NCBI GenBank assembly: GCA_965366625.1
Contig: CBDUGP010000018.1
Span: 38,992-102,991 of the forward strand
Length of the DNA: 64,000 nucleotides
Source of the DNA: JAUIJL01 sp965366625
GTDB lineage: Bacteria > Acidobacteriota > Thermoanaerobaculia > Multivoradales > J023
Direction of reading: 5' to 3'
The translations under genes were made by a program, and so were the position numbers. Shown here piece by piece: positions 23,538-32,681 of the stretch. How positions within the stretch are numbered: the first letter of the stretch is position 1; each line of letters begins with the position of its first letter. The notes beneath the pieces are model-generated. The model was not told the origin of the DNA. It worked only from the letters and a program-made list of their open reading frames with translations, and ran no database searches.

Positions 23538-24076
23538 GTGTCGTCGGCCTTTTTTTCGGAAAAAATCTTCGACCGCAGCTCGATTGCCCCTTTTCGGCAC
23601 CTCAACACCCGCGCCCGCAAGGTTCCTTCGGAAACCCCCAGCTGCTCGCTCATTTCGCGGTAGCGCATGCCTTGCTCCAACATCTGCCAAAGTTCACGGC
23701 AGGATTCGGGCATGGCTTCGAGAATGCGGGTCGCCAGCTCCACGTTTTGGATGCCTTCCAGGGCCGAAGGCTCCCGCGACTGCAGCTCGAGATCCTCTAC
23801 TTGCACCCACTGCCGCCGACCCAGGGCCCGGAGTCGGTCGATGCATTTGTGGTGGACATAGGTATTTGTGTACGTCCTCAGGCTGCTCTGACCGCGAAAT
23901 CGATCCGTGCGCAAGGCCTGGCTCAGCTCGAGCAGGATCTCCTGCTCCAGGTCCTCGAGTTCAGAGGAAAGCCGGGATCGATAGGGGGTGAAGGCTCCGC
24001 GAATCCAGGCTCGAACTTGGGCAATGACCTCAGGGTCACCTTCCAATAGGCCTGAAACCATGGATTCGTCGTTCAT
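23534..24076 (-). CDS. ECF-type RNA polymerase sigma factor
   Basis: 180 residues with sigma region 2 at about 35-95 (DLEQEILLELSQALRTDRFR, then SLRTYTNTYVHHKCIDRLR) and region 4 at about 118-168 (LPE-like AMPESCRELWQMLEQGMRYREM, then HTH SEQLGVSEGTLRARVLRCRK). No region 1.1 or 3, so a group IV sigma. Start ATG at 24076. The anti-sigma gene follows on the same strand after an 88-base gap. The predicted target set within this window is its own anti-sigma and the secreted protein at 13697. Confidence 0.9.
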   Translation of the reverse strand: MNDESMVSGLLEGDPEVIAQVRAWIRGAFTPYRSRLSSELEDLEQEILLELSQALRTDRFRGQSSLRTYTNTYVHHKCIDRLRALGRRQWVQVEDLELQSREPSALEGIQNVELATRILEAMPESCRELWQMLEQGMRYREMSEQLGVSEGTLRARVLRCRKGAIELRSKIFSEKKADDT

Positions 24077-24374
24077 CGCTCAGAGGGGTCGAGGGTGGAT
24101 GGGCTCGCTGAGAGTCAGGGTGCCCGCGAGCACCGGTGAGATTCGGGGATCCTATCCCATCGGCTCGGCAGGCTGTCGGGTCCTTTGTTGCGGGTATTTT
24201 GCTTTGATCGCAGGAATCGGATGGTTCGAAATGTTGCCGGGGGAGACACTGTGTTCGCCAGACGCCGTGTTTCGTCAGACGCCGTGTTTTCGGATGTGAG
24301 CTTGCCGGACGCGTGCGACTCGACTCGCGAGCAAAGCTAAAATGGAAAGACCGCTGAAGACCGTTGGAGTTAAC

Positions 24375-25565
24375 ATGAATAGACTCTCCACCACGACTCG
24401 ACCGCCCATCGATAACCGACCTACCCAACCCGCGTTGAAGCCTCTTCCGATGGAGCCCTCGTCCGTTGATTTGCCTGCGACCATGTCAACCCCAACTGCA
24501 ACTCCAACCCAGTCCTTGGCACCCATCGATACCAACACCGCATGGACGGCAGTGTTGAATCGAGACCGTCGTTTCGACGGGGCCTTCGTGTATGCGGTTC
24601 GTTCGACCGGCATTTATTGCCGTCCCTCTTGCCCTTCGCGACGGCCGATTCGCAAGAACGTGGATTTCTTTGCCGCTCCTGCGGGTGCGGAATCCGCTGG
24701 GTTCAGGGCCTGCCGACGCTGTAAGCCCCGGGCGCTGACGTCGCCGGTGGCGGATTTGGTGCGCCGGGCCGCGGAGTTCTTGGATGGTCATTTCGACGAC
24801 TCGCCCAGCCTCGAGGACGTGGCGGCTCACGTCAAAGTGAGCCCGGCCCACCTGCAGCGAACGTTCCGTCGCCTCACCGGGCTTTCTCCGGCCGCTTACG
24901 CCGAAGCCAAGCGCATGGAGTGTTTACGTTCCGAGCTGGAAGCGGGATCGTCGGTCACTGACGCAGTGTATGCCGCGGGTTTCGGCTCCGGCAGCAGGGT
25001 CTATGAAAAGTCGAACGCCGTGCTGGGCATGACCCCAGGGGCCTATAAAAAGGGAGGCAGGGGCATGGTGATCCATCACACGATCGTGCCGTGTAGCTTG
25101 GGCTTGATGTTGGTCGCGGCGACCGAGAAAGGCATTTGTGCGGTCAGCTTGGGTGACGAGGAGCAAGGCCTGCGAGACGAGCTGATCCAGCGTTTTCCAA
25201 AGGCCGATTTGCGCGCCGCCTCCGACGAGTTGTCCGCGTGGGTGGACGGTATCCTGGAACTCTTGAAGGGCTCGGAGCCCTCCCCAGAGCTACCCTTAGA
25301 TCTTCAGGGCACGGCGTTCCAATGGCAGGTCTGGAATATCTTGCGGCGCATTCCCAAAGGGGCGACCCGGACCTATAAGGAGATCGCCGAAGAGCTGGGG
25401 CGCCCGACCGCGGCGAGGGCGGTGGCACGAGCCGTGGCCGGCAATAAGTTGGCGATGGTGATCCCTTGTCACCGGGTGATCCGCAGCGATGGCGAGCTCA
25501 GCGGCTATCGCTGGGGTGTGGAACGTAAGCGTCGGCTGCTGGAAAAAGAAAAGGCAAACGCCTGA
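24375..25565 (+). CDS. ada: Ada-type methyltransferase/transcription factor
   Basis: 396 residues from the ATG at 24375, which has GGAG 5 bases upstream. Order: disordered Thr/Pro leader (1-50), Ada zinc domain with C82, C86, C113 and C116 (C82 corresponds to the phosphotriester methyl acceptor), AraC-type HTH (about 125-220), and a C-terminal O6-methylguanine methyltransferase with the PCHRV motif (acceptor C365). It repairs alkylated DNA and, once methylated, activates its own regulon. The leader is longer than in the classical protein, so a later start (for example 24483) is possible. It converges with the kinase gene, the two stop codons abutting as TGATCA. Confidence 0.93.
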   Translation: MNRLSTTTRPPIDNRPTQPALKPLPMEPSSVDLPATMSTPTATPTQSLAPIDTNTAWTAVLNRDRRFDGAFVYAVRSTGIYCRPSCPSRRPIRKNVDFFAAPAGAESAGFRACRRCKPRALTSPVADLVRRAAEFLDGHFDDSPSLEDVAAHVKVSPAHLQRTFRRLTGLSPAAYAEAKRMECLRSELEAGSSVTDAVYAAGFGSGSRVYEKSNAVLGMTPGAYKKGGRGMVIHHTIVPCSLGLMLVAATEKGICAVSLGDEEQGLRDELIQRFPKADLRAASDELSAWVDGILELLKGSEPSPELPLDLQGTAFQWQVWNILRRIPKGATRTYKEIAEELGRPTAARAVARAVAGNKLAMVIPCHRVIRSDGELSGYRWGVERKRRLLEKEKANA

Positions 25566-28493
25566 TCAAGGCTCCGCGGGCTCGACAGGCCCCTCGAGTC
25601 CGGCAGGCCCTTCGAGTTCGGCAGGCCCTTCGAGCCCGGAAAGCCCTTCGATTTCGGAAAGCCAGGACCGGAATTCGTCGCTCACCGCTCGGCACGCGTC
25701 CGCATCGAGGGATAGGGATTCCACCAATTTCAAGGCGCTTTCGATTTCCGTTCGCGGGTCGCGATTCGCGGCCACCAACACGTCGAAGCGCAGGCGCAGG
25801 CTCTTGCGCAGATTGTTCAGATCGAGAATTTTGGGCTGGAGCCTCAGGTTCCGGACGTAGAGTTCCACCGATTCCAAGGACTGTGAATCGGCGTTGAGAC
25901 CTTGTTCGAAGAGATAAAGCCCGAGGGTTCTAAAGGTGCCGCCGAGTTGGTTGATCACCAAGCTGCTATTGGGTTTGAGCTCCATGGCTCGCCGGAAATA
26001 GTGGACGGATTTTTCTAGATCTTGCCGGGGATCGAGACCGGCGTTGCGCGCATAGTGGCCGATGTTGCTGTGCAGGCTGCCGGCGGAAACCAGGATTTCG
26101 AAGTCGTTTGGGGCCAGCTCGAGGGCACGGCTCATGAGCTGGTTGGCCTGGGTGAAATCGGAGGTCGCGCCCCGCTCCTGGATCATCAGGCTGGACCACA
26201 CGGCTTCCGCGTCCGCATACAACCGCCAAGCGTGGGGGTTGTGGGGCTCCGCCTGGACGGCTTTGGCGCAGGAATCGCCGATCATCGTTCGAAATCGGTC
26301 GATCCCGTCCACGGGATCGTGCAAAGCGATGTGAATGGCCAAACCCGCCATGTCGCACCGGCCCATATGGCCTTCAACAGCGCTTTCGGCCACGTCCGCG
26401 GCGGATCCGTAGGCCGCGGCTGCGGCTTCCACCAAGTGAATGGTTTGGTCCTCATTGGCCCGGCCGTAGAAGTGGGCCACCGCACGTAGCCGAGTCAGCG
26501 AGGCTTGTAGTAGGTGGGCTTCAAAGAACCACGGGCTGCTTTCCAGAGCCCGTGCGGCGGCTTTTAGGGCGCCGTCGATGTCGTCCCGCAGGAAAGCTCT
26601 CTGGGCTTCCAGATAGGTGAAGGGCACCAGATGACCAACGATGGCATCCGAGGACGTCGATTTCGAGGACGCCGATTTCGAGGACGTCGGGTCCTGGGAT
26701 GTCGGGTCCTGGGATGTCGCGTCCGGTAGCAGGGCAAGGGCCGGGCGGCGCCACTGTCGGTCGATCTGCTCTTCCTCTCTGAGCCGCTGTGCCGGGTCCT
26801 CGATGCGCTGGGTGCGGGCGCGTTCAGCCAAATAGATCTCACCGTAGGCCAAGGCGAGCGCGAATCGGGAATCTGGGGTGAGGTAACCCTGAGCCCTGGC
26901 GGACTCCAGGTGCTGGGCGGCAAGTCGGGGTTCGCCGAGTATCAGATGACCACGACCTATGGCGTAGCTGCCGGGACCGGCAGCGGTGTCCCCCAGGTTC
27001 TGAGTCAGGCGACGCAATCCTTCAACCCTTTGGCGAATTCGATGCTTCTCGCCTTCGATCGAATGCAGAGGGGACATTTGGGCCACCCGCAGACGCCATT
27101 CCATATCCCTCACCTCTTCGCCCAAGCGGCGGGAGAGTTCGACCTGTTGCGCGGCGCTGCGCCGTTCGGAGATCGCCCATGCTCCGAGGGTCAGCGCGGA
27201 GATCAAACCGATCGCCGTGACCGCTGCGAGCGTTCGGTTGCGGGAGATCAGCTTGCGCAATCGGTAGGCCTTGGACTCGCCCCTGGCGAGCACTGGCCGA
27301 CCGTCCAGGAATCTTTGGACATCGTCGGCAAAGCTCGCCACGGAGGCATAACGCCGCTCCGGTTCTTTGCGCAGGGCTTTCAGAACGATCGTATCGAGGT
27401 CGCCGCTCAGAGCTTTCTGCAAGCGTGCCGGATCCATCCGTCGATCGGCAGCCGCGGAGTCGGCTTGGGCCTCTTGGTCGGCGATCCGACGGCTCGGCGC
27501 GGTCACCGGCTCGTCGCAGATTCGAGCGAGGGCCTTTGCTACCGGTAGGCCGTCGATGCGGTAGGGGCGATCCCCCACGAGCAATAAGTAGAGCAGCAGG
27601 CCCAGTTGATAGACGTCCGAGGCGGTGGAAATGACCTCACCACGGAATTGCTCCGGACTCGCGTATCCCGGCGTCATCACCGACAACGCATCCTGAGTTT
27701 GAGCGATATCGCGGGTTTCAAAGAGCGAGGTGTCGAGGGGTTTGGCAATGCCGAAGTCGAGCAGCTTCACTTGGCCGTCAGAGGTGACCAAGATGTTGGA
27801 CGGTTTGAGGTCGCGGTGCACCACCAACTTACGATGGGCCGCGTCCACGGCTCCTGCGACATCGAGAAAAATACGCAGCCGCTGCTCGATGCTCAACCGC
27901 TCATGGTCGCAATAAAGGTGGATCGGACGGCCGTTCACCAGCTCCATGACGAAGTAAGGCAGGCCGCTGTCGGTCACGCCGCCATCCAAAAGACGGGCGA
28001 TGGACGGATGATCCAAGCTGGCGAGGATTTGGCGCTCGGTGCGGAAGCGCATCAATGCGTCCGGTGCCAACAAGGCGGTAGACCGTGCGAGCTTGACCGC
28101 TACCCGCTGATCGAATTGTCCGTCGTCGCGTTCCGCCAGGTAGACCACGCCCATGCCGCCGCTGCCCAGCTCTTCGACGATTCGATAGGGGCCGATTCGA
28201 TCCCCGTCGTCGCCGTCGAAAGCCCGGTGAGGTCTCGGCAGCTTGCCGGTGGGGCCGGCGCCAAATAGGTGATCGGGGGTGGGGATACCTTCAAAAAGGG
28301 GGTCGGCATCGGTGGCGCCGTCGTCGTCGACCGCTTCGATCAACCGTTCGATCCGTTGTCTGAGCTCCGGCGGGCACTCGGCGTCGAGGAAGCCGGGGCG
28401 GTCCGACCGATCGAGGTCGAGCGCGTGGGTGAGCAGCGAGTCGAGCTGCCGCCTTTCAGCAGTCGATCGTGAGTCTGAGGGTCGCCGAGCCAT
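25566..28493 (-). CDS. transmembrane Ser/Thr protein kinase with C-terminal TPR-like region
   Basis: 975 residues from the ATG at 28493; earlier in-frame codons to 28631 add a basic non-signal leader. A ~100-residue N-terminal region precedes the kinase domain: GSGGMGVVYLAE P-loop (about 110-121), K134, HRDLKPSNIL catalytic loop (about 225), DFGIAKP, and APE-like GYASPEQF. A membrane helix (AVTAIGLISALTLGAWAI, about 420) separates the cytoplasmic kinase from a long helical, TPR-like C-terminal region. Two blocks are low complexity: DPTSQDPTSSKS-type (DNA repeats at 26649-26723) and the final GLEGPAELEGPAG (repeats at 25583-25663). This architecture is frequent in Acidobacteriota. Signal and targets unknown. 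Confidence 0.92.
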   Translation of the reverse strand: MARRPSDSRSTAERRQLDSLLTHALDLDRSDRPGFLDAECPPELRQRIERLIEAVDDDGATDADPLFEGIPTPDHLFGAGPTGKLPRPHRAFDGDDGDRIGPYRIVEELGSGGMGVVYLAERDDGQFDQRVAVKLARSTALLAPDALMRFRTERQILASLDHPSIARLLDGGVTDSGLPYFVMELVNGRPIHLYCDHERLSIEQRLRIFLDVAGAVDAAHRKLVVHRDLKPSNILVTSDGQVKLLDFGIAKPLDTSLFETRDIAQTQDALSVMTPGYASPEQFRGEVISTASDVYQLGLLLYLLLVGDRPYRIDGLPVAKALARICDEPVTAPSRRIADQEAQADSAAADRRMDPARLQKALSGDLDTIVLKALRKEPERRYASVASFADDVQRFLDGRPVLARGESKAYRLRKLISRNRTLAAVTAIGLISALTLGAWAISERRSAAQQVELSRRLGEEVRDMEWRLRVAQMSPLHSIEGEKHRIRQRVEGLRRLTQNLGDTAAGPGSYAIGRGHLILGEPRLAAQHLESARAQGYLTPDSRFALALAYGEIYLAERARTQRIEDPAQRLREEEQIDRQWRRPALALLPDATSQDPTSQDPTSSKSASSKSTSSDAIVGHLVPFTYLEAQRAFLRDDIDGALKAAARALESSPWFFEAHLLQASLTRLRAVAHFYGRANEDQTIHLVEAAAAAYGSAADVAESAVEGHMGRCDMAGLAIHIALHDPVDGIDRFRTMIGDSCAKAVQAEPHNPHAWRLYADAEAVWSSLMIQERGATSDFTQANQLMSRALELAPNDFEILVSAGSLHSNIGHYARNAGLDPRQDLEKSVHYFRRAMELKPNSSLVINQLGGTFRTLGLYLFEQGLNADSQSLESVELYVRNLRLQPKILDLNNLRKSLRLRFDVLVAANRDPRTEIESALKLVESLSLDADACRAVSDEFRSWLSEIEGLSGLEGPAELEGPAGLEGPVEPAEP
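25583..25663. repeat. 18-bp tandem repeat at the kinase 3' end
   Basis: Four 18-bp units plus a half unit (25583, 25601, 25619, 25637, 25655), diverging slightly, encoding hexapeptides like GPAELE at the C-terminus. Confidence 0.9.
26649..26723. repeat. 15-bp tandem repeat inside the kinase gene
   Basis: Five 15-bp units: three beginning CGAGGAC and two beginning CTGGGAT. They encode a Ser/Asp/Thr-rich pentapeptide linker within the TPR-like part. Confidence 0.88.
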
Positions 28494-28715
28494 GGACAAT
28501 AGTAACCCGCCGTATGAGTCTCGGCTGCCCCACCGTCTGGCGGATTTCATGGTCTGCAACGGATCTTTCTCCGCGCGCCTTCGTATTAATCGACGAAATT
28601 GCCCCTCGGCCGTCCCTGGGTCGCGACACATGGGGCTCGACAGGGTAGAATCTCCGCCCCGTCGCCCGGGCGTTCCCCCGCCCCAGCCGCTTCAGTAGCA
28701 AAGGTAGCCTCTTTC

Positions 28716-30026
28716 ATGATCACCGTGTTCACCAATATCGCCGCCTTTATCTTCGCTTTAGGCGTCATCGTTTTCGTCCACGAGCTCGGTCACCATCTAG
28801 TGGCCAAGATTTTCGGAGTTCGGGTCGTCACCTTCTCCCTCGGTTTCGGCAAAAGGATTTGGGGTTTCGAGCACGGCGGCACCGACTATCGCGTATCGGC
28901 CTTGCCCTTGGGTGGCTATGTGCGCATGGCAGGCGAGCATCCCGACGAGAAAACCGGCGATTCCGGTGATTTCATGAGCAAGCCGCGGTGGCAGCGGATC
29001 CTGATCTACCTGGCCGGACCGGCGATGAACGCGGTGCTTTCGGTCGCGCTTTTCGCGGGCGTTTTCATGCAGGGCATCACCATTCAGGGCCTGCAAGATG
29101 TAGATACCGTGGTGGGTTTCATGCTCGAAGGCTCGGCGGCAGAAGAAGCCGGGCTCCAGGTCGGCGATCACATCTTGGCGGTGGATGGCGACCCGGTCGA
29201 CAAATGGGGCGACTTGGCTTTCATCGTTTCTACTTCCGTAGGCAAGACCTTGAGTCTCGATGTGGAGCGCGCGGGGGATCGACTCAGGTTCGACCTGGTG
29301 CCAAAGGCGGACTCGCGCCACGGAATAGGTGACGCCGGTTTCGCTCCCAAGCTTCTGTTGCGCACTTCAGAGATCAGAAAAGGCAGCCCGGCCGAAAAAG
29401 CGGGTTTCCAAGCCGGGGACGCGGTGCTCAAGGCCAACGGCAAGCCGGTCACCACCGATCAAACTTTCGTCGATGAGATCCAGCCCAACGCCGATCGTGA
29501 GGTGGAGGTGGAAGTCTTGCGCGGCGACGAGATTCTGACCCTCACGGTGGTGCCCGAAAACGTTGACGGCAAAGGCCTCATCGGCGTTCAGCTGGGCATC
29601 TACCGACCTCTGCCCCTGGGGGAAGCGTTGGTGGAAAGTGTCCGTTTCAATATCGACATCATCGACAAGACTTTCCAGGTCCTGGGCAAGCTCTTCACCC
29701 GCGATATCGCCCCGAAGAGTGCCCTTTCTGGACCGATTGAAATCGCCGTGTGGACGGGGCAAGCCGCGCAGCAGGGATTCAAAGAGCTGATTTATCTGAT
29801 GGGATTCCTTTCGATCTCTATCGGATTCATGAATCTGTTGCCGATCCCGGTTTTGGACGGCGGCAACATCGCGATTCTGTTGATAGAAAGCGTCATGCGC
29901 CGGGATTTGTCCCTGGCACTTCGGGAGCGGTTCACCCAAGCGGGACTGATCTTCCTGATGTTGTTGATGAGCGTGGTGGTGTTCTTCGATCTGTCAAAGA
30001 ATTTGCCCGGACTCTTCGGAGGGTGA
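28716..30026 (+). CDS. rseP: RseP-type site-2 membrane metalloprotease
   Basis: 436 residues from the ATG at 28716. H22-E23-L-G-H26 in the first membrane segment is the zinc site; NLLPIPVLDGG near residue 375 supplies the third ligand and marks the S2P family. Two PDZ domains lie between (about 110-190 and 205-290). It cleaves membrane-embedded anti-sigma factors and signal-peptide remnants. The membrane-spanning zinc-finger anti-sigma encoded at 22.8 kb is a plausible but unproven client. It heads the block running into the PASTA protein, rpe and bamD. A TAGCCT box lies five bases before the ATG. Confidence 0.93.
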   Translation: MITVFTNIAAFIFALGVIVFVHELGHHLVAKIFGVRVVTFSLGFGKRIWGFEHGGTDYRVSALPLGGYVRMAGEHPDEKTGDSGDFMSKPRWQRILIYLAGPAMNAVLSVALFAGVFMQGITIQGLQDVDTVVGFMLEGSAAEEAGLQVGDHILAVDGDPVDKWGDLAFIVSTSVGKTLSLDVERAGDRLRFDLVPKADSRHGIGDAGFAPKLLLRTSEIRKGSPAEKAGFQAGDAVLKANGKPVTTDQTFVDEIQPNADREVEVEVLRGDEILTLTVVPENVDGKGLIGVQLGIYRPLPLGEALVESVRFNIDIIDKTFQVLGKLFTRDIAPKSALSGPIEIAVWTGQAAQQGFKELIYLMGFLSISIGFMNLLPIPVLDGGNIAILLIESVMRRDLSLALRERFTQAGLIFLMLLMSVVVFFDLSKNLPGLFGG

Positions 30027-30067
30027 TGGTCGTGGCTCCCACCGGCACTGAAGGTTCCGAATCTTTC

Positions 30068-30103
30068 GGCACGACGGGCACGGCAGGCACGGCAGGCACG
30101 GCA
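30068..30103. repeat. 9-bp tandem repeat after rseP
   Basis: Four consecutive 9-bp units: GGCACGACG once, then GGCACGGCA three times, in the 147-base gap between rseP and the PASTA gene. Confidence 0.92.
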
Positions 30104-30173
30104 GGATCGTCTCCGGCCTGCTGCAAAGCCTCTACGTCCCATCCTTTGACCTCCTCTGCTATGCTCCCGGGCT

Positions 30174-31025
30174 ATGTGGCATAAGCTGCTTCGCGGGCTC
30201 GGTTGCCTGAGCTATTTAGGGGTTCTCGGGGTGGTCTTCGCCCTGGTGGCCTACATGGCGTTCAGCCTTTTCGTCCGAGGTGGCGTGACGGCAACCCCGG
30301 ATCTCGCCGGGCTCTCCGAGCAGGACGCGATCGCCCTGCTGGCCGACCAAGGCCTGCGACCCATTTGGTCGGAGGAAGAGCGCTTCGACGAGCGTGTGGC
30401 CAAGGGGCATGTGCTGATGCACGATCCCCAGGCCGGCGTTTACGTTAAACGCAACACCGAAGTGACCTTGACCTTATCCAAAGGGCCTAAGCGGATCGAA
30501 GTCCCAGATTTGACCCACCGCGCCGTACAAGCTGCTCAAGTTTCGTTGGCCGCCGCCGGATTGACCCTGGGTAGGGCTTTCAGCGTTTATAGCGACGAAG
30601 GCGCCAGTGGGCTGGTAGTGGATCAATCCCCCAAACCCGGTGAGCGGGTCGAGGTCGACGCCGCGGTGGACCTCTTCTTGGCGGTCGACAATCCCACTGA
30701 AAAATTCATCATGCCGGACTTGGTCCGGCTTCGATACGAGGACGTTCGTCGTTTCTTCGTCGGCGCTGGAATCCGGATCGGCCGGGTCCGGTACGAATCT
30801 TACGACGGCGTTGCCCCCGGAACGGTGCTTCGACAATTTCCGTTGGCAGGCCACCCGCTGCGCCGGGACGACGTGATCGCGTTGACGGTGGTGGCCCCGG
30901 AACGAGCCGAGACTCCGGTGGAAACCATTGCCGCCGACCATCCTGGTCACGACCGTCACGACCCAACTAACGCAGAGGACGACCCGACGAGTTCCTCATC
31001 TCCCTCAGAGACTGAAGATTTATGA
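30174..31025 (+). CDS. PASTA-domain membrane protein
   Basis: 283 residues: short cytoplasmic N-terminus, one membrane segment (about 11-33), then three PASTA repeats (about 38-105, 106-175 and 178-245) with typical PDLxGLSEQDAIALLADQGL starts, and a disordered His/Asp/Thr/Ser tail. PASTA repeats usually sit on penicillin-binding proteins or Ser/Thr kinases and bind muropeptides; here no catalytic domain is attached, so it may be a sensor or partner of another envelope protein. Its last codon overlaps the ATG of rpe (ATGA), showing coupled translation. Confidence 0.88.
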   Translation: MWHKLLRGLGCLSYLGVLGVVFALVAYMAFSLFVRGGVTATPDLAGLSEQDAIALLADQGLRPIWSEEERFDERVAKGHVLMHDPQAGVYVKRNTEVTLTLSKGPKRIEVPDLTHRAVQAAQVSLAAAGLTLGRAFSVYSDEGASGLVVDQSPKPGERVEVDAAVDLFLAVDNPTEKFIMPDLVRLRYEDVRRFFVGAGIRIGRVRYESYDGVAPGTVLRQFPLAGHPLRRDDVIALTVVAPERAETPVETIAADHPGHDRHDPTNAEDDPTSSSSPSETEDL

Positions 31026-31681
31026 AGCTGGCACCCTCGTTATTGGCGGCTGACCTGAGCGATCTGGCGGGCGCGCTGGATATCTGCAAGGCTGGTGGCG
31101 CAGATTTGATCCACTTCGACGTCATGGACGGTCATTTTGTGCCGAATCTTTCTTTCGGCATCCCGGTGCTCGAAAGCTTGGCCAAACGAACTCAAATACC
31201 GATCGATGTGCATCTGATGGTGTCGAATCCGGGTCGGTTGCTGGGCGACTACCTGAACGCCGGGGCCCAATGGGTTTCCGTGCATTGGGAAGCGTCCCAC
31301 CATCTGGACCGGTTGCTCGATCAAATCCGTAGCGCCGGGGCCCGTGCCGGTGTGGTGCTCAATCCCGCGACACCGGTGGAGGTTTTGGTCGACTGCTTGG
31401 GATCCGTGGACTTCGTATTGTTGATGTCCGTCAACCCGGGCTTCGGCGGCCAAAGCTTCATTCCCTATGTGCTCGACAAGGCACGGCGTTTGCGTAAGAT
31501 GATCGACGACCGAGGTCTCGAGGTAGAAATCGAGATCGATGGCGGCGTTGATCAGACCAATATTCGGCAAGTTGTCGAAGCGGGAGTAGAAATCTGTGTG
31601 GCGGGCTCGGCGGTTTTCCGCGCCGCCAATCCCGTCGCGGCCATGGGCGAGCTCCGCCGCCGAGGCCAACAAAAAGACTGA
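31022..31681 (+). CDS. rpe: ribulose-phosphate 3-epimerase
   Basis: 219 residues, full length for the family. It interconverts ribulose-5-phosphate and xylulose-5-phosphate in the pentose phosphate or Calvin pathway. Conserved blocks: APSLLAADLSDL at the start, HFDVMDGHFVPNLSFG with the metal-binding His and Asp, DVHLMVSNP, MSVNPGFGGQSF, and EIDGGVDQTN near the end. Overlaps the PASTA gene by four bases. Confidence 0.96.
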   Translation: MKLAPSLLAADLSDLAGALDICKAGGADLIHFDVMDGHFVPNLSFGIPVLESLAKRTQIPIDVHLMVSNPGRLLGDYLNAGAQWVSVHWEASHHLDRLLDQIRSAGARAGVVLNPATPVEVLVDCLGSVDFVLLMSVNPGFGGQSFIPYVLDKARRLRKMIDDRGLEVEIEIDGGVDQTNIRQVVEAGVEICVAGSAVFRAANPVAAMGELRRRGQQKD

Positions 31682-31698
31682 CGATTTTAAGGTTCCCG

Positions 31699-32625
31699 AT
31701 GATAAAGATCCAAGCGAAAAAGCACACAGCCTGTAAGGTTCTCTGCAAGGCCCTCTTTTTACTTTTGACCTTCGGTTGGCTGACCGGCTGCGTCGAGCGG
31801 GAGGATCCCCTGCTGCTGCTCTCCGCCGACGAGGCCTTGGCCCAGGGCAAGAGCTTTTTGGAGCAGGAAAAATACTTCAAAGCCCGGCGTCATTTGATCC
31901 ACGCTTTCGAGGTGGAGCCCAACTCCCGCACCGGCCGCGAGGCTCTGTTGCTGGCTGCCGACGCCCTCTATCTCCAGGGCGGCACCGACAACTTCATCAA
32001 ATGCGAAGCCAAATATCGGGATTTTCTCAACCGATTCCCCACCAGCGACAAGGCGGACTACGCCCAATTCAAAATTGCCGCCTGCTTAGCTGCCCGATCT
32101 GAGCGCCCGGACCGGGATCAGAAGATGACCCAGGCTGCGATCGAGTCTCTCGAAGAGCTGTTGCGCCTTTACCCCACCAGCGATTTCGTCGCCGAAGCGC
32201 GCCGACAAATGCGCGAACTCACCGACCAACTGGCCGGCCATGAATTGGTGGTGGGCAAGTTCTACAATCGATACGGCGGGGTGGGCATCTGCCCAGCGGC
32301 CATAGCTCGATTTGAATATTTGCAGGAGAACTATCCGCAATTCGCGGGCATGGACGAGGTGTTGGTCGAGCTTGCAACCGCTTACGACCGCTGCCTGCGG
32401 CCCGGAGATGCGGCTGAAGCCATCGAAGATCTACGCCGCCGATTCCCCGAGAGCGAATATTTGGCCGAGGCGGCCAAGATTGAGAAGAAGGCGGCCGAGA
32501 CTCGTTTGGCCCAGATGGAGAAAGCTGCTGAACGAGCGATCGCCGAAGCCGCGAAAGCCCCTGAGAATTCGGAATCTACCGACGACGCGGTTGAAGATGC
32601 CGCCGATGGCCCGGATCAGAATTGA
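31699..32625 (+). CDS. bamD: outer-membrane assembly lipoprotein BamD
   Basis: 308 residues. Lipoprotein signal ending GWLTGC, then five TPR-like repeats (AQGKSFLEQEKYFKARRHLIHAF and so on) as in BamD/YfiO, which works with BamA to insert beta-barrel proteins. The C-terminal ~50 residues are Ala/Glu-rich and longer than in E. coli. It lies 17 bases after rpe and just before the CpoB-like gene, an order that groups outer-membrane maintenance functions. Confidence 0.88.
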   Translation: MIKIQAKKHTACKVLCKALFLLLTFGWLTGCVEREDPLLLLSADEALAQGKSFLEQEKYFKARRHLIHAFEVEPNSRTGREALLLAADALYLQGGTDNFIKCEAKYRDFLNRFPTSDKADYAQFKIAACLAARSERPDRDQKMTQAAIESLEELLRLYPTSDFVAEARRQMRELTDQLAGHELVVGKFYNRYGGVGICPAAIARFEYLQENYPQFAGMDEVLVELATAYDRCLRPGDAAEAIEDLRRRFPESEYLAEAAKIEKKAAETRLAQMEKAAERAIAEAAKAPENSESTDDAVEDAADGPDQN

Positions 32626-32681
32626 TTTCGGCCGGCCGTGGTGGAGCAGCTGAGCCATCGACCGAGACCGAGGAGAGAACC

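Noticed and set aside
30152..30173. TATGCT as a leaderless -10 for the PASTA gene
   Set aside because: The box lies eight bases before the ATG rather than six, and the TTGACC upstream is only eight bases away, so the fit is poor.
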